Shown: positions 33,426-45,163 of the stretch, piece after piece
How the letters are laid out: each line of letters starts with the position of its first letter
Numbering within the stretch: the stretch's first letter is position 1
DNA from: Acanthornis magna
Lineage: Eukaryota; Chordata; Aves; Passeriformes; Acanthizidae
Direction of reading: 5' to 3'
Length of the DNA: 64,000 bases
Assembly (NCBI GenBank): GCA_036785705.1
Contig: JAWUZG010000005.1
Span: 2,728,001-2,792,000 of the forward strand
Made by a program: the position numbers and the translations under genes
Notes under the pieces: model-generated
Seen by the model: the letters and a program-made list of their open reading frames with translations, nothing else
What the model was told of the DNA's origin: nothing
The model's database searches: none

Positions 33426-36400
33426 GTGATTAATGCCTTCAGAGTCAAGTTTGCTGTAGTGGCTTTACACCTGGGCTGTGGAGATGGGAGTCAGGGCATG
33501 GTAAGGGTGGCCTTCACCCTTGGGGCAGCTGGCTTGTCACTATAGCAGAAGGATGCTCCCACAGGTCTCACTTTCTCTCTTCCCCCCCCCGCCGTGCATC
33601 CACTTAAACGGACAACTGTGGCTTGCACGCAGGTTCATCTTACTTATTTTATCTCCTGAAAGACTCCAACAAGCTTTTACCCACCGAGTCTATGGAGAAA
33701 ACGGCCAGGCAATTTTTGTTTCAATTTAGGCGTCTCTCTGGAGCGCTAGTTCCAGAGACTGATCAATAGGTTTTATTGTAGACCTCACTGTCTCTAAAAG
33801 CACCGTGACCTTATCCTGTCTAAAAATAGCATTTGCTCTTGCTGCCTGCAGAACCTTGACCTGTGACAACCCATTTGGAGCATAACTGACACATGCAGTC
33901 AGCTGTGTATCCAAGACCCTTGCACGCCCCGGGAGAAAGCTCCCCGTACTCCTTGTAGCCCTTGTTGGGAAGAAGGAGAGAGGGAGGGGTGTGGGGATGG
34001 ATGAGGTGTCCTGCTCCCTCAGGAATCCCAAAGTGGATGAGGGTTGATCTTTTCCAGGTCCTGAGCGGGCCCTGCTTCAGCCCATGGGCAGTGGGAAGTG
34101 AGCACCTCAGAGCATCCATCCTCTCTTTTTGGGAAGAGCCTTGCAAGCAAACCCAAATACACATTCACACCAGCCCCCTGTGCCACATCCCTGAGTGAGT
34201 TCCTGAGCTTTGGGAAGTGCTGCTTTGGAAAACGTCTCCTTTGTTTCTAAGCTCCTATTCCTAAGTTTGGACAAAAGAAGGTCACCTAAGTTACAGCAGT
34301 TCCTGGGCAGTGGGTGTGTTTAAGGCAGTTCCCAAGGGCAGAGGGAGGGGGAAGATCTCAGCATAGATTTTGGTGACCTACTGATGCACCACAGGGGCTT
34401 GAAGTGGCCACCAGGTACTTCCTGCCTATGACAATGTCATAGAGAAGAGCCCTGTTGCACACCTCCACCAGAAAGGACTTGTTTGGTGTTTTCCGTGCAA
34501 ATGAAGAGATGTGGGAGAAGAGGAGCCTGTGGGGACCCTGGCACCCCTCCCTCCCGCTGTGGCCAGGCTGCCCGGCAGGGGTTAACCCTCCTCCCCGGTG
34601 AGCAAGGTCTGGTGCAGAGCCTCTGGGAGATGAAAAGGGAAGCAGCTATGATTGCAGAGCTGTAAAAGGTGGCATTTTGTTCTCCCTGCTAACAAAAGCC
34701 AGGACTATTGTTGCCTCCGAGCTTGAAAGAGAGGTCAGCGGTGGTATTAGTGCAGCTAATCATAGGAGAGGCCGGGTGGGCTCAGGCACTGCTGGCGGGG
34801 CTGGGACCAGCCAGTGCGGGCTGTTCCCAGGCACAGGTTCCTCTTTGGTTACACAAAATGTCCGCTCCTGCTCCCCTAATGCACAGGCTATTATTAGCTG
34901 GTGTCACTCGGTTATCTCAGAGTGGCGCTTTTAGCTGCCATCTAAGTGCTTGACACTTGGGTTTACAGCAGATTAAATTAATTTTTAGGCTGGTTGGGCT
35001 TTACGGGGTGTAGACAAAGGGAGCAGCTGCTGTGGAAATGTAATCTGGCACTGGTGAGGGTGGACAGCCCTAGTTGGTCTTCCCCTCCTCCTGTGCTTGG
35101 AGGGTCTCAACATGCAGGGGACAGTTTTGATACCTAAAACACCATCCCCTGGGGCATGGGCACCTGCATCCCCAGCTCAGTGCCAGGCCGTGTCCCTGTT
35201 AGTCAAAGCATGTTGAGATGAAGAGTGTTTGGATGTGACCAGCTGGCAAGTGCAGGCACCAAACTGGTGCTTACCTTGTGTCTGTCCAAACACTCTAGTG
35301 CAGAGCTCATCATAAATATTACTTGGTTATTGATGAGTCTGTTGGTGCAATCCATTCCTTTTGCTGCTGGCCATGTTTTTTGTCTTATTTTTGGCTAAAA
35401 AGCAGCAGGCCTTCAAGAAGATTCTGCACAAGTTTTTTCTGCCCTAAATGCCTATCAGGTCAAGGCCAGACCCAGAAGTTTGTCAGAGGTGAAACTGGCT
35501 TAATTGCCGGTTGTTGCTGTGGGTGGGTGGCACAAGGGATGGTCATCTTGAATGGGGTGGGGAAAGGAGTTAAAAAACAGGGTCTGTGTCAGAGACTGAG
35601 TTCTTCTGAGCCAGCTTTGGATGGAAAAATCTGGTTGAAGACTTCTCCCCGAGGTCCTCAACTGCTGCTTGAAGGGCATTCTTAGGCATTGGATCTAATA
35701 TCACTCTATCTTTAAAGTTAGATTGAGAGGGATCAAAGACACCTCTCAAGATCAAGACACGGCTGGCCTTGCTCCAAAACTGCTTCCTCAATAACCTTCC
35801 TCAAGAAGAGAAGGGTAGCAGCAGGCCAGGAGTCGGCAAGGTTGTTTGTGTCAGGAGGTATTTTTCTCTTTAGCTGGCTGATGCTGTTCCAGACTGGTGC
35901 CTAGTGCTCCTGATGTGAGGCATCAGAGCAGTCATTGCCCCAAAAACCTGAGGGTGGGATTTGTGGGGCAGGGGAACAGGGTTATCCCAGAGCTGGGGCG
36001 AGCAGCCGCTCCACATGGAAATAGCAGATGCTACAAAAGGTAATGCTGGATTAAAACTTAGTCCCCATCTTGAATTCATTCTGTCTTTACTTACAGGGTC
36101 AACAACTGGCGTGAGTGAGTTCCATTTGCCCTGCGGTATCTCGGCATTGTCCGCTGTGCAGCTCTGGCAGGCTGGCCTGCTTTCCCTTGAATCCTGCACC
36201 CTGCTCATCACTGTTCTTCCCATTTATTTGCCTCCTGGCGTGGGAGAGTCTCTGCGGCTGTGGTTTGTGTGCAGGGTGCATTTCAGGGGAGCATGCACAG
36301 GTGCTGTATGCGCGTCTCTATGGAAGGAGGTATTGGGCTCGGAGGCTCCAGAGCCGAGGTTTTCATGGGTAAAGGGCAAAGCAGAAACAGCTCTTGGGTT

Positions 36401-37972
36401 TCTCTGCCCAGCCTGGCTTTTGGGTTTGATCCATACGAGACTGATGATCCCATTAAATCCGCTGTCTTTCAAAATGAGGTCAGGGCAGTGGCGGGAGAAG
36501 ATGCAGAGCCGTAGTGAGGGTGCTGTGCAAGCCTTGGTGTGGGAGGCTGATTGCCCCTTGGAGCCCTTGGCATGTTGAAGACCTCCTTGAGCAGCCCGCA
36601 GGCACATGCAGCGAGTCCAGCCAAGTTTTGGTCCTGGCACTTTCCCTCGTTCCCTGGGGAACTTCGGGAGAGTCACAAATAATTCAACTTGGCGTGGTGC
36701 AGGGGGAAGATTCTGTCTTGATTCCAGTACGTGGTGGTGTGTTCACCTGAAAAATGAGAACCCTTTTTGGGCAGGTGATTTATTTGCTGAAAAGTGTGAT
36801 TGGGTGAATTTAGGTACAGCTTTGGCTGGCAAAAAAACCCCAAAATCCTAGAAAACTTGTAGTCACTGAAACAAAATCTGTATGACTTTTATTTCATTTC
36901 CATTCTGTCTTTCCCTCTGAATTTTCTGTTTGGAAATCAAATGGAAAATCTGGTTTATGTCCTGCACTAATTAGGAAATGGAGTTCCTATGAAGGGGATT
37001 AAGTTTAAGTTATTAATGACTGCGCAATGATTTGACAGCCTCCGTTGAAAGTGAGTTATCTGCTCATCTTGTCTTATTTAACATTTTGTTTAGTGTTGTG
37101 GCAAGGTGGAGGTTTCATATGGATTTCTGGGCATGTCTATAGGCACACCTCACCTATGGGCTTTGCCAGTAAAAGTTTTGCAACAAATGGATAATGTATT
37201 TTAACCATCCCAACAGACCAGAGGTAGCATTGCTTCGAAATGTGTGTTGTTGGGATGGAAAGCCTTCCTTGTCCGTGGTATTTTGGGAGTTAGGAGGAGG
37301 ATTTTATGGAGTGCTGACTGTGCTGCTTTCTATCTTGATGGGGATGTCCATCTTGATGTGTGTTGGCCCGGCTTGGGGAAGGTGGTGGCTGCTGCTCTTT
37401 CCAAGAAACTCTTGGAAACCTGGTTTTCTGTTCCACAGCTCTCAAATTTAAATTAGTTGTTGGGGCTGCAGTATGTCAACCCAGTCAAATTCGAATCATG
37501 TTTGCATAATTCACACCTCACGTCTGATGGGAGAAAAAGTGTTTCCTTAAATTAACAAAACCCTGTAATTATTTTCTTCTACACTTTGAAATTGGAGAGA
37601 AAGGCGTCTCCTTGAATTTTATTCTTTCTATAATTTGTTTTTGCTGTTGTTTCAGAATAATTTAGTCATGTATTTATTAGGAACTGGCAGCATCTGCTAA
37701 TTTTCAGAGCCATCACAATGATGGCAAGATAAAAACTTGAGGCCAGAAGTGGGGCCAACACCTTATTTGCAAGCAGTCACATTTATTTTGGTGCTAACGC
37801 TGCTCTGTTAGCAGAGGAATATGGTGTTCAGCATAATAAAGAGTATGAAAATTTGGCCCTGAGCAATCACATCTGCTGCTGTTGGGGTCAGATTGCAGAG
37901 CCTTTACTCATCATGGTAAGTATTTATTAACCTTCGGAGAACAATGGCTGTAATGAGATTACCTGGGTAAGT

Positions 37973-38041
37973 GCTTATCCAGTCGGGAAGGAAGTTTTGG
38001 AGCCTGGGCCCAGTGGTATTTTAAGAGAGATAAGGATAAGG
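37973..38041. promoter_or_regulatory. GATA-motif cluster with tandem GATAAGGATAAGG
   Basis: A GGATAAGC site (minus strand, GCTTATCC at 37973-37980) is followed 48 bases later by AGATAAGGATAAGG (38028-38041), two GATA sites head to tail. The first is preceded by CCTGGGTAAGTG. GATA factors regulate BCL11A through intron 2 in mammals. The cluster lies about 31 kb from the inferred start site. Function is inferred. Confidence 0.3.
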
Positions 38042-41000
38042 AGGGATCTGTAGGTTGCTTTCCTACCTGTGCCCGCCAGGGCTGGAGGGCAGCCTGGACT
38101 GGCCAGGACTTAATGCCTTTTGAAGTGGTGGTTTCACTCTGTGTTGTCTTTCCCGGATTAGCTGTGCTGAGAGGGAGAAAAAGCAAAAAAACCCCTCGGT
38201 GTTTGAGTGATGTGAACAAAGTAATTGACTATCAGTATCAAGAATTACTGCACAACCATGCAGGGGACAAGTCAGAACATACCTTGACAAAACCCTGCAA
38301 CAAAGGGCTGCTCAAACACACCCTTCAGTCTCGGGAGCTGTAAATTGAGCTTCAGTTCCAGGGAAATACTTTCAGGCTTTGTGTATGTTTTTGTATCTAC
38401 TTGCAGCGCTTCAATGCCGCTCAGGAGGTGACTGAAGTCCCCAAAAAGCAGCAGCAAGCACCGTGCTCAGCTGAGCACCAAGATCAGTGTTTCATGTTGG
38501 TTCATGGCAAAGTGGCTTTAGTCTTCACAGATCACATGGAGTTTCTCTGATTTCCACCTCGTTGTCCCATCTGGCTCTGTGTACTTCTCAAAAAAATTTG
38601 GGGAGGTGAAACAGCTCCTCAGTCATATTTTAGTCACTGTGTTTCTTAAAAAGGAGAAACAAAGAGGAGGACCTTGTATCCTGCTGTGGGAGTGCAGTGA
38701 TCGTTCCATGAGTGGCTCCACACCCATTTCTTCCTACAGGTTAAAGACACATTTTTGGCACTGGACATGGTAAGCGTTCCAACATGTTTTTAATCTGCGG
38801 CTCTCACGTCTTTGAAGGTCTGGTGTCATGGCTCTGGTTGCGTGCATGTATTTCAAGGTATCTGAGTAGTGCAAAATGTGGGTAAAATACCATGACATGG
38901 ATTTAATCTGTTGGTAGGAGTTTGCTCTGTGTTTGTTCTGCCTGTCCTTCGGTGACGCTTGCTATGTCCTCAGCTGTTTCCCTGTGATGTTAGGTGACTC
39001 TTGTGAATTTCCTGGTGTCTGGCAAAAGGCTAGTGACAATACACTGTTGATACTTTCTGCATTTATTCCTAAATGTTGAAACCTGTCAACTGCTTTTGCT
39101 GGGCATGCAAAGTGAAAAGTTGGATTGTTCATTTCTTACCCAGTGTGCACCTAGGTGATGAGACACAGTGCCAAAAGAGTGGGATTTTGTTGAATTGGGT
39201 TTTTGATCAGACTCCAGATTCTGATATAATTCCTTCCCCATTTACCCAAAATGCACACTGTGCCAGTTGATTTTCCCCCTCCTTCTCTGAATGGCATTGC
39301 CACAGCCTGAACTCAATCAGCCTCGTGATTTCTCAGATGCTTTTTCTTAGAGGCAGAGCCGTAGGCGCAAATGTCTGGGGAGGACCTTCCAGGTCACCGG
39401 GTGCAGTCTGTGGCCTTCGACATCTGGAGGTGCTGGAATGGCTTTATGTGGCCTCATTTTGTGTTTTACTCAAACACACTGAGTTGAGAACAGTGCCCAG
39501 GGTGGAGCGGCGGGCGAGGAGGAGGGAAGAGATGGATGATCGCTCTCTTGTTGTGGGAAGATTCAGCAGCTGCCCTTGGTCCTTTCACCTCGCGGGGCCC
39601 CATAAGGGTTACGGCATTTGAGACGTTTCCCAAAGTGTCAGTGTTAGGAGCGCCGTTAGGAAAAGATGAGATGAATGACCAAAATGCAGGGGCAAAACAA
39701 ATTAGGCAGTTCAAAAGCTGCAAACAAGTAATTTGTGGGGAATAACGAAGGCTTGTGGTTGTGAGGCCGTCCCTTCTCCAGCCCATTGCCACTGTGTTGA
39801 TAAATCAGGGTAACAAAACAGGAGCCCTTGTTAGGCCTGGGTGACATTAAGGGTGCATTTAGCTGCAGGGTGTAACACTGGCTGCTGTAAAATCAGATGG
39901 ATGCTCAAGCTATGCTGCAGCTCATGTGGAGATGACAGCAAGGCTGTGCCTTTGGTATGGGGTCTGACCTTCCTTGGGTATCACGTTTCCCGTTCCGCAG
40001 AGAGGGACTGTTCGGCTCCATAGGTTCAAGACAGGTTTTTCCCCATTTGTGGCTCGGTAGTTCTGCCTCTTGAGACATTACGCCAGCCTCTCCCTGCCTA
40101 ATATCCACCGACCTCTGCTCCCTCAGGGATAGACCTGACACGTCCCCTTTAGGCAGTGGTGCCTCCTGTCCCCTCTAACTCCAACTGTAGGATCCCTGGA
40201 CATGCTGAAACCCTCCTGGTTATCCTTGCACACCAGGAAACCTAACAGGCTGGTGGAGGTACTCCTAAGTGAGCAGTATTATATTACCCCACATAAATGT
40301 CACATTAATGGAGCATTATAACCAAAAGATGCTTGTAGATCACTCGAAACCATTTTAGGCATCTGTTATGCTTCCGTCATCTGCTCTTCACCCGTTTGTT
40401 TGTGTCTGGGATGGGAAGGACACTGCCAGAAGGGCCTGGAGGGAACCTGGGGGGAGGTGAGAGTGGGCTGGAGTGATGAGCAGCCCGCTTTTTGTGTGGG
40501 AGCTGCAGCGGGGTGAAGCCCAGCTCCACCAGACAGTGTTGGCCATGATGGGAGAGGCATCGCAAGCTGCGGCTCGGCTTCGAAGGGGTGTTGATAGAAA
40601 GTGCTGACTTATCTGAGCTGGCTCAATGCCTCCTGAAAGTCCGGTGTAGGCACGGGGGGAGCCCAAGCGTCAGCGTAGCCCGAAGCCCACGGTGCCTCGT
40701 CTGTGACGGCTTTCTAGATCACACCATGTAACACAGCCCAACAAAGGGCTTTTAAATCCTAGTCAAGAAGACAGACAATAGAAGGTCAGAGTTTAAAAGA
40801 GAAAGTGTGCCTCAGACTGATGTAATTCCCCTTCTCCCCCCTTTTCTTAGTGTGAATCCTTTGATATTTGAGCAGGGAAATCCTCTTTATCGGGAAACTC
40901 CACCTCCTCTTATCTCATACTCCCTCGAAAATACTATCTGCTCTCCCGCCTTTCAGCCTCCGAACCCAGTTTGTGGTGGAAACCTCCCCACGTGGTCAGA

Positions 41001-41320
41001 ACTGCCTTCCCATCCCTCTCACCAGGTGTGCACAGCAAGGCTTGGGGCTCCACGCTGGCATTTGCTGTAAGTGAACACCCTCTGGCTAATGATTGCTGTG
41101 GGGATCCATGCTCGCCCGTCCCAGTCAGGTCCTGGGAGTGTTAGGGGTCTGCAGAGGAGGCAACCTCGACCTGTCGTGACACTGCCCTCGCAGCAGTGGC
41201 GATCAGCTGGCAAGGCTTAGGTGGTGAAGCCTGGCCTTGTTTACCTCTCAGCGCAGCAAATAAAGGTGTCCCTCGCCTCCTTGTACTGTGGAGCAGTCTT
41301 TATCAAAAAAGATAGAAAAC

Positions 41321-41425
41321 TAGCCTTATTGAGTCAGACCAGAAATCCATCCCAACTGGTGTTCTCTGTTTGGCCTGGACAGAGTAGGAGCCCTTGGAAG
41401 CAGCAGAAGACACAAAGCAGGTAGG
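41321..41425 (+). repeat. Possible ancient interspersed-repeat remnant
   Basis: The segment CTAGCCTTATTGAGTCAGAC, followed by CAGAAATCCATCCCAACTGG, resembles the widespread amniote repeat segment 'GGTCAGACCAAAGGTCCATCTAGCCCAGTATCCTGTCT' type. A later GAGTAGGAGCCCTTGGAAG also fits. The match is from memory and imperfect, and the family name is not certain. No coding function. Confidence 0.35.
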
Positions 41426-43434
41426 GAATTTTCTATTCCCTGCTGTAATCTCTTATCTTTCCTCTCCGGCATTGTGGGTTGGATGGGAGCATCCCCAATT
41501 CTTCCCTCAAGGTTTTGCCCTTCCCTTCTGGTTATTTTGCCTGAACTGGGACTTGGGAGGTTGCATTACATTGCTGATTGCATCAGATAAATCGTGTTTC
41601 TTAACCTCCTTGCAATGGGCTCCAGTAAGACTTGTTAGCACTCTTAATTTGCTCTAACAAACAATTGCAAAGCTGGGGAAAGGAAACATCCCTGTGTGTG
41701 CACTCAAAGCCACTGGGGATCTCGGCGAGGCTGCCACATCTCTGGAGACCAAAGAGCTTCTGTCCCTCTCCTGCCCCGTGGAAAATCAGATTGGGGCTCT
41801 GAGCTGAGCTGTTGGTAATCAGAGGACCAGGCTCTTCTTTCCCACAAGCAGATTTTCACCTGCTGTGACTCCGTGGATGTCGGTAGGTGTATTCTCAATG
41901 TGTGCTCATGTGAGGCAGGCTAAGGTGCCCAGCACATCTTTGCTTGTGGAGGACACCAGGTACCTGTCCTCATGTCCAGCTGGTGTCAGTGACTGCTGGG
42001 TGATACCTGAGGAGTTTTGTTCTTTCCACAGCCACAAGAGGCAGGGAATCACCTGTAGTCACACCTAGGGCAACCCTTGAAGTGTAAATCAGATGGGACC
42101 TGCCCAGCCAATTTGCACCAGCAGTTGTTCTAATCCTGAAGACTCATCCCTGAACTCATACAGGATTGGCTACTTAATTTTTTCTCCTTAAGACATTAAA
42201 AGTGACTTTCCCAGTATGGTGGATTTTGGTACTCCCATTGCTCTCTCCCTTCCCACTGGCCTTCAAATACACTGGGCCAGGGCAAGATTCACAGGACTTC
42301 TCAGCAACATTTTCCAATCTTTCCCAGTCTACTGTGCTCCTGCACTTCCAGTTTATAAAGAGCTTGGCTGCAAGAAGACTGTGTCCGTGAAATGGTGCAG
42401 AGTAGAAGGAAATGGTGTCAGTAACTGTGCAGTTGATGTGGATTGTAATTCTTCCAGCCTTCAGTTCCAACTCAGATTAGAGCTCCCTTAGCTTAAAATA
42501 ACAAAAAGGGAACTGTCAAAATCAGAGCAAAAATGTTGGCATGATGAAACATGTTAACAGGTAGCCATTAGCACTTTATGTCTGCATGAATAGTGGCTAT
42601 GTTTCATTGGTAACAGAACAGGGAGGATGGGCAGAAAATGGCATTTGTTTTCAAACTGACTTGTTGCTTTAATTGAAGTTTTTTATTGTCGTTACTTTGT
42701 GGTCAGTGTATGCTCTGGGCTGGGGGATGGCCTCGGGACACAGCTGGGTTTCAAGTTTTTTGCCAGAGAGGGAGGAAAGGAGCAGATAGTCTGGACAGGA
42801 CCTGTTGTTATTCCTATTTTTCTCTTGAAATGTGTTTGAGACACCCGGCTCTGAAAGAAGAGGGAGGGGATAGCTGTGGTGTGGACTGAAACATGACTGT
42901 AACATCCAGGGCTGGTCGGTCCAGGCATGTGAGATTTTCCCACTGCTGAACCACGGAAAAGTTACCACGCTGAGAGCAGCTCTGGGTTGTGCCAGTGTTT
43001 TGCTGGTTGACATTTGACTGATCATCCCCATGGTCATTTCCAGGCACCAGCATCCAGATGTTACTTAAGGGAATGGTAGACATTTATCTGAAGAATTAAA
43101 AGAAAAAAAAAAATTAAAAAAGGAAAGAAAAAAAGGGGTGTTTTCCAGAAACAGGAAATATTTCCTCCAGAAATTAAGGCAAATACTTCTGGGTTTTTTG
43201 ATAGTGTTGAGGACTGTGGAGGAGAGGCTGATGGCTCCATCCCACCAAGCAACAGCTTGTGCCAGCTCTGATGGCTGGAAGTAACTTAAACTATGTGGTC
43301 TTCCTGACTAACCCTGGGACCCATCACAGCCCTGCTCGTCTCTGTTTCCGCCCTCTTTACCCATTCAGTTGGTGTTTCCTCTGGTGTGTGGAGCTCTCTG
43401 GCATCCTGCATCTGCCAGTGTGGAAGTCCTTGGG

Positions 43435-43465
43435 AAAAAAAAAAATATATATTAAAAAAAAAAAA
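43435..43465 (+). repeat. A-rich tract interrupted by TATATATT
   Basis: About 11 A, then TATATATATT, then about 12 A. A similar purine-rich A tract lies at about 43098-43136. Both are low-complexity with no retroelement body. Confidence 0.75.
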
Positions 43466-44289
43466 GAGATGTGTGCTCTCACTGTCTCCTATGGACCCTT
43501 TCTGTTGCATCCGTTGTGAAGATATGCCTTGTGAATGTTTTGTTTGTGTCTCAGCAACTGGCAGCCCTTCTTGTTAGTGGAAATGTCAGCCCCTGACTGT
43601 GGGGCTGAGTCTCCGTGTCTCAATGATGCCGAGGAGCTGGCCTGGGGCAAAACCTTTCTTTCACCCACCTCTCTCTGCTGCTCTTGAGCCCATGTCTTGA
43701 TGAATACACTTTGCCTCCTATTGTCTATTTATACAAGATTTTTTCGGGAGACAGCCCCAAAGGCGGTCAGTGTCTTGGGCTGGTTGTCCGTGGATGAGCT
43801 TAGCAGTTGCTCAACTACTTCAACTGTTGATTTTGGGCTTCTTGTGAGGTTTTGCTCGTGGGTGCATAGGTGGGCTTGGGTTCTGCTGTGGGGAGAGACA
43901 TTGGTGCCTCCAGTATAGCCTGAAAGCCTTGAAAATCTTAGCCCTGGGTGTAAAATGCATCTTTTGAGTATCCACACTTCCTTCCTTCCTTCCCTGCGAA
44001 AACGGAATAGTGCTGGCAGTTGTAGCACCGTGCCTTGTTCTTTTCTGACGGGAGGTCTGGATTAATGGCAAAAACATGGTCTGGATGCTGCTCTACAGCC
44101 TTCAAAAAATCTGTTTGTTTGTTTTTCCCCCTTGGCTGTGGTGCGGGTGCGAGGACGCTTCCCACCTTTCTGCCATATGTTCTTGGATTCTTGCAAGACA
44201 GTAGCAGGGTTTGCACCTGGACAGCTGAAGGCCGTGGGTGGCTCTGTGGGACCCACACTGCCCTTCCTCCCTCCCACGCAAGCTAAAAC

Positions 44290-44980
44290 GATATTTTCCT
44301 CCCGCTGAACCTTACAAGGTTTTTCTCCATATGCACTTCAGTAGGTTTTAACTTTTTTGTCTTGAATCCAAGCAGCTTTAATCGACATAAACGCTTGCGG
44401 TGGGTATAGGTTGCCGCATTTAATAAAGGGTGAGCTCCCCCCCCTTTTTCTTTCTTCTTTCTTTTCATCCCTTATTTTGCATTCTGCCGCGTGCGATGAG
44501 CGTTTAATCCCTGCCCTTCTGTCTGTTGAGATATTATGTTTTTTTAATAGTGCTTGTTTATGACTAAGGTCAAAGACAGTATTTCAGAACAAAAATTAGA
44601 GTTAGTTCATAATTGAGTACATATGTATGTTACTGTTTATTTTTATAGTTTGCTAATTTATTTTTAAACAGCTCAGTTGAGCCAACATGTTTATAGGTCT
44701 GTTTATCACATGTCTTGCCAGTCGGAGTGCTAAAAGACACATGCTTTTCAATAGCACAGATCCGAAGTGAAATTAGATAATACCGCCAGGTAGCAATTTA
44801 ATTACATTAATTGAATGTTTAGGTTGAAATGTAGTTTTGCAAAGGCTATAATGGAATACGTTTATAAGTGTCTGTGTATAAATCTTGGCATTTAAAACGT
44901 TATTCAAGCCTGCTGGCAGGGAAGTGAAACTCCATTGAGTGCTTTTGAGGGAGAAATGGGCTATTTCACTACGCATACCG
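44290..44980. promoter_or_regulatory. Strong candidate conserved enhancer block, intron 2
   Basis: An AT-rich, repeat-free stretch dense in homeodomain cores (GCAATTTAATTACATTAATTG near 44790, AGTTTGCTAATTTATTTTTAAAC near 44647, GTTCATAATTGAG near 44604). It also has a TTTATCACATG GATA-like/E-box pair near 44703 and GTTTATAAG-type sites. There is no open frame of note. The composition contrasts with flanking moderately GC-rich DNA, which suggests selection, but this is inferred only. Confidence 0.4.
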
Positions 44981-45127
44981 TGCTTGCTTTCGCTTGGGGT
45001 TTGGGCCCCATCCCGGCTGTCAGGAACCTCTGCGGGTGCCCCTTTCCCTGGGGAGTTACCGAGTCAGGAGGATGTGTGGCCTGATCCCGAATGCTGGGAT
45101 TGAGAAACAACAGCCCCGTCGAGTCCC

Positions 45128-45163
45128 GATGGAGAGATAAGGGGTGATGGAGAGATAAGGGGT
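45128..45163 (+). repeat. 18-bp tandem duplication carrying paired AGATAAGG GATA sites
   Basis: Two perfect head-to-tail copies of GATGGAGAGATAAGGGGT (45128-45145 and 45146-45163) create two AGATAAGG sites 18 bases apart, with TGAGCTGG just beyond. A spacing near two helical turns would place two GATA proteins on similar faces. It may be a recent duplication, since the copies are identical. Confidence 0.75.

Noticed and set aside
35961..36578. 205-residue open frame in intron 2
   Set aside because: Overlapped by open frames on the other strand, without domains; chance.
39375..39430. Possible third CR1 fragment (GGACCTTCCAGGTCACCGGG)
   Set aside because: The likeness to CR1 covers only about 25 bases without the diagnostic CCACTAGACCAGG or CCTTGAACAC parts.
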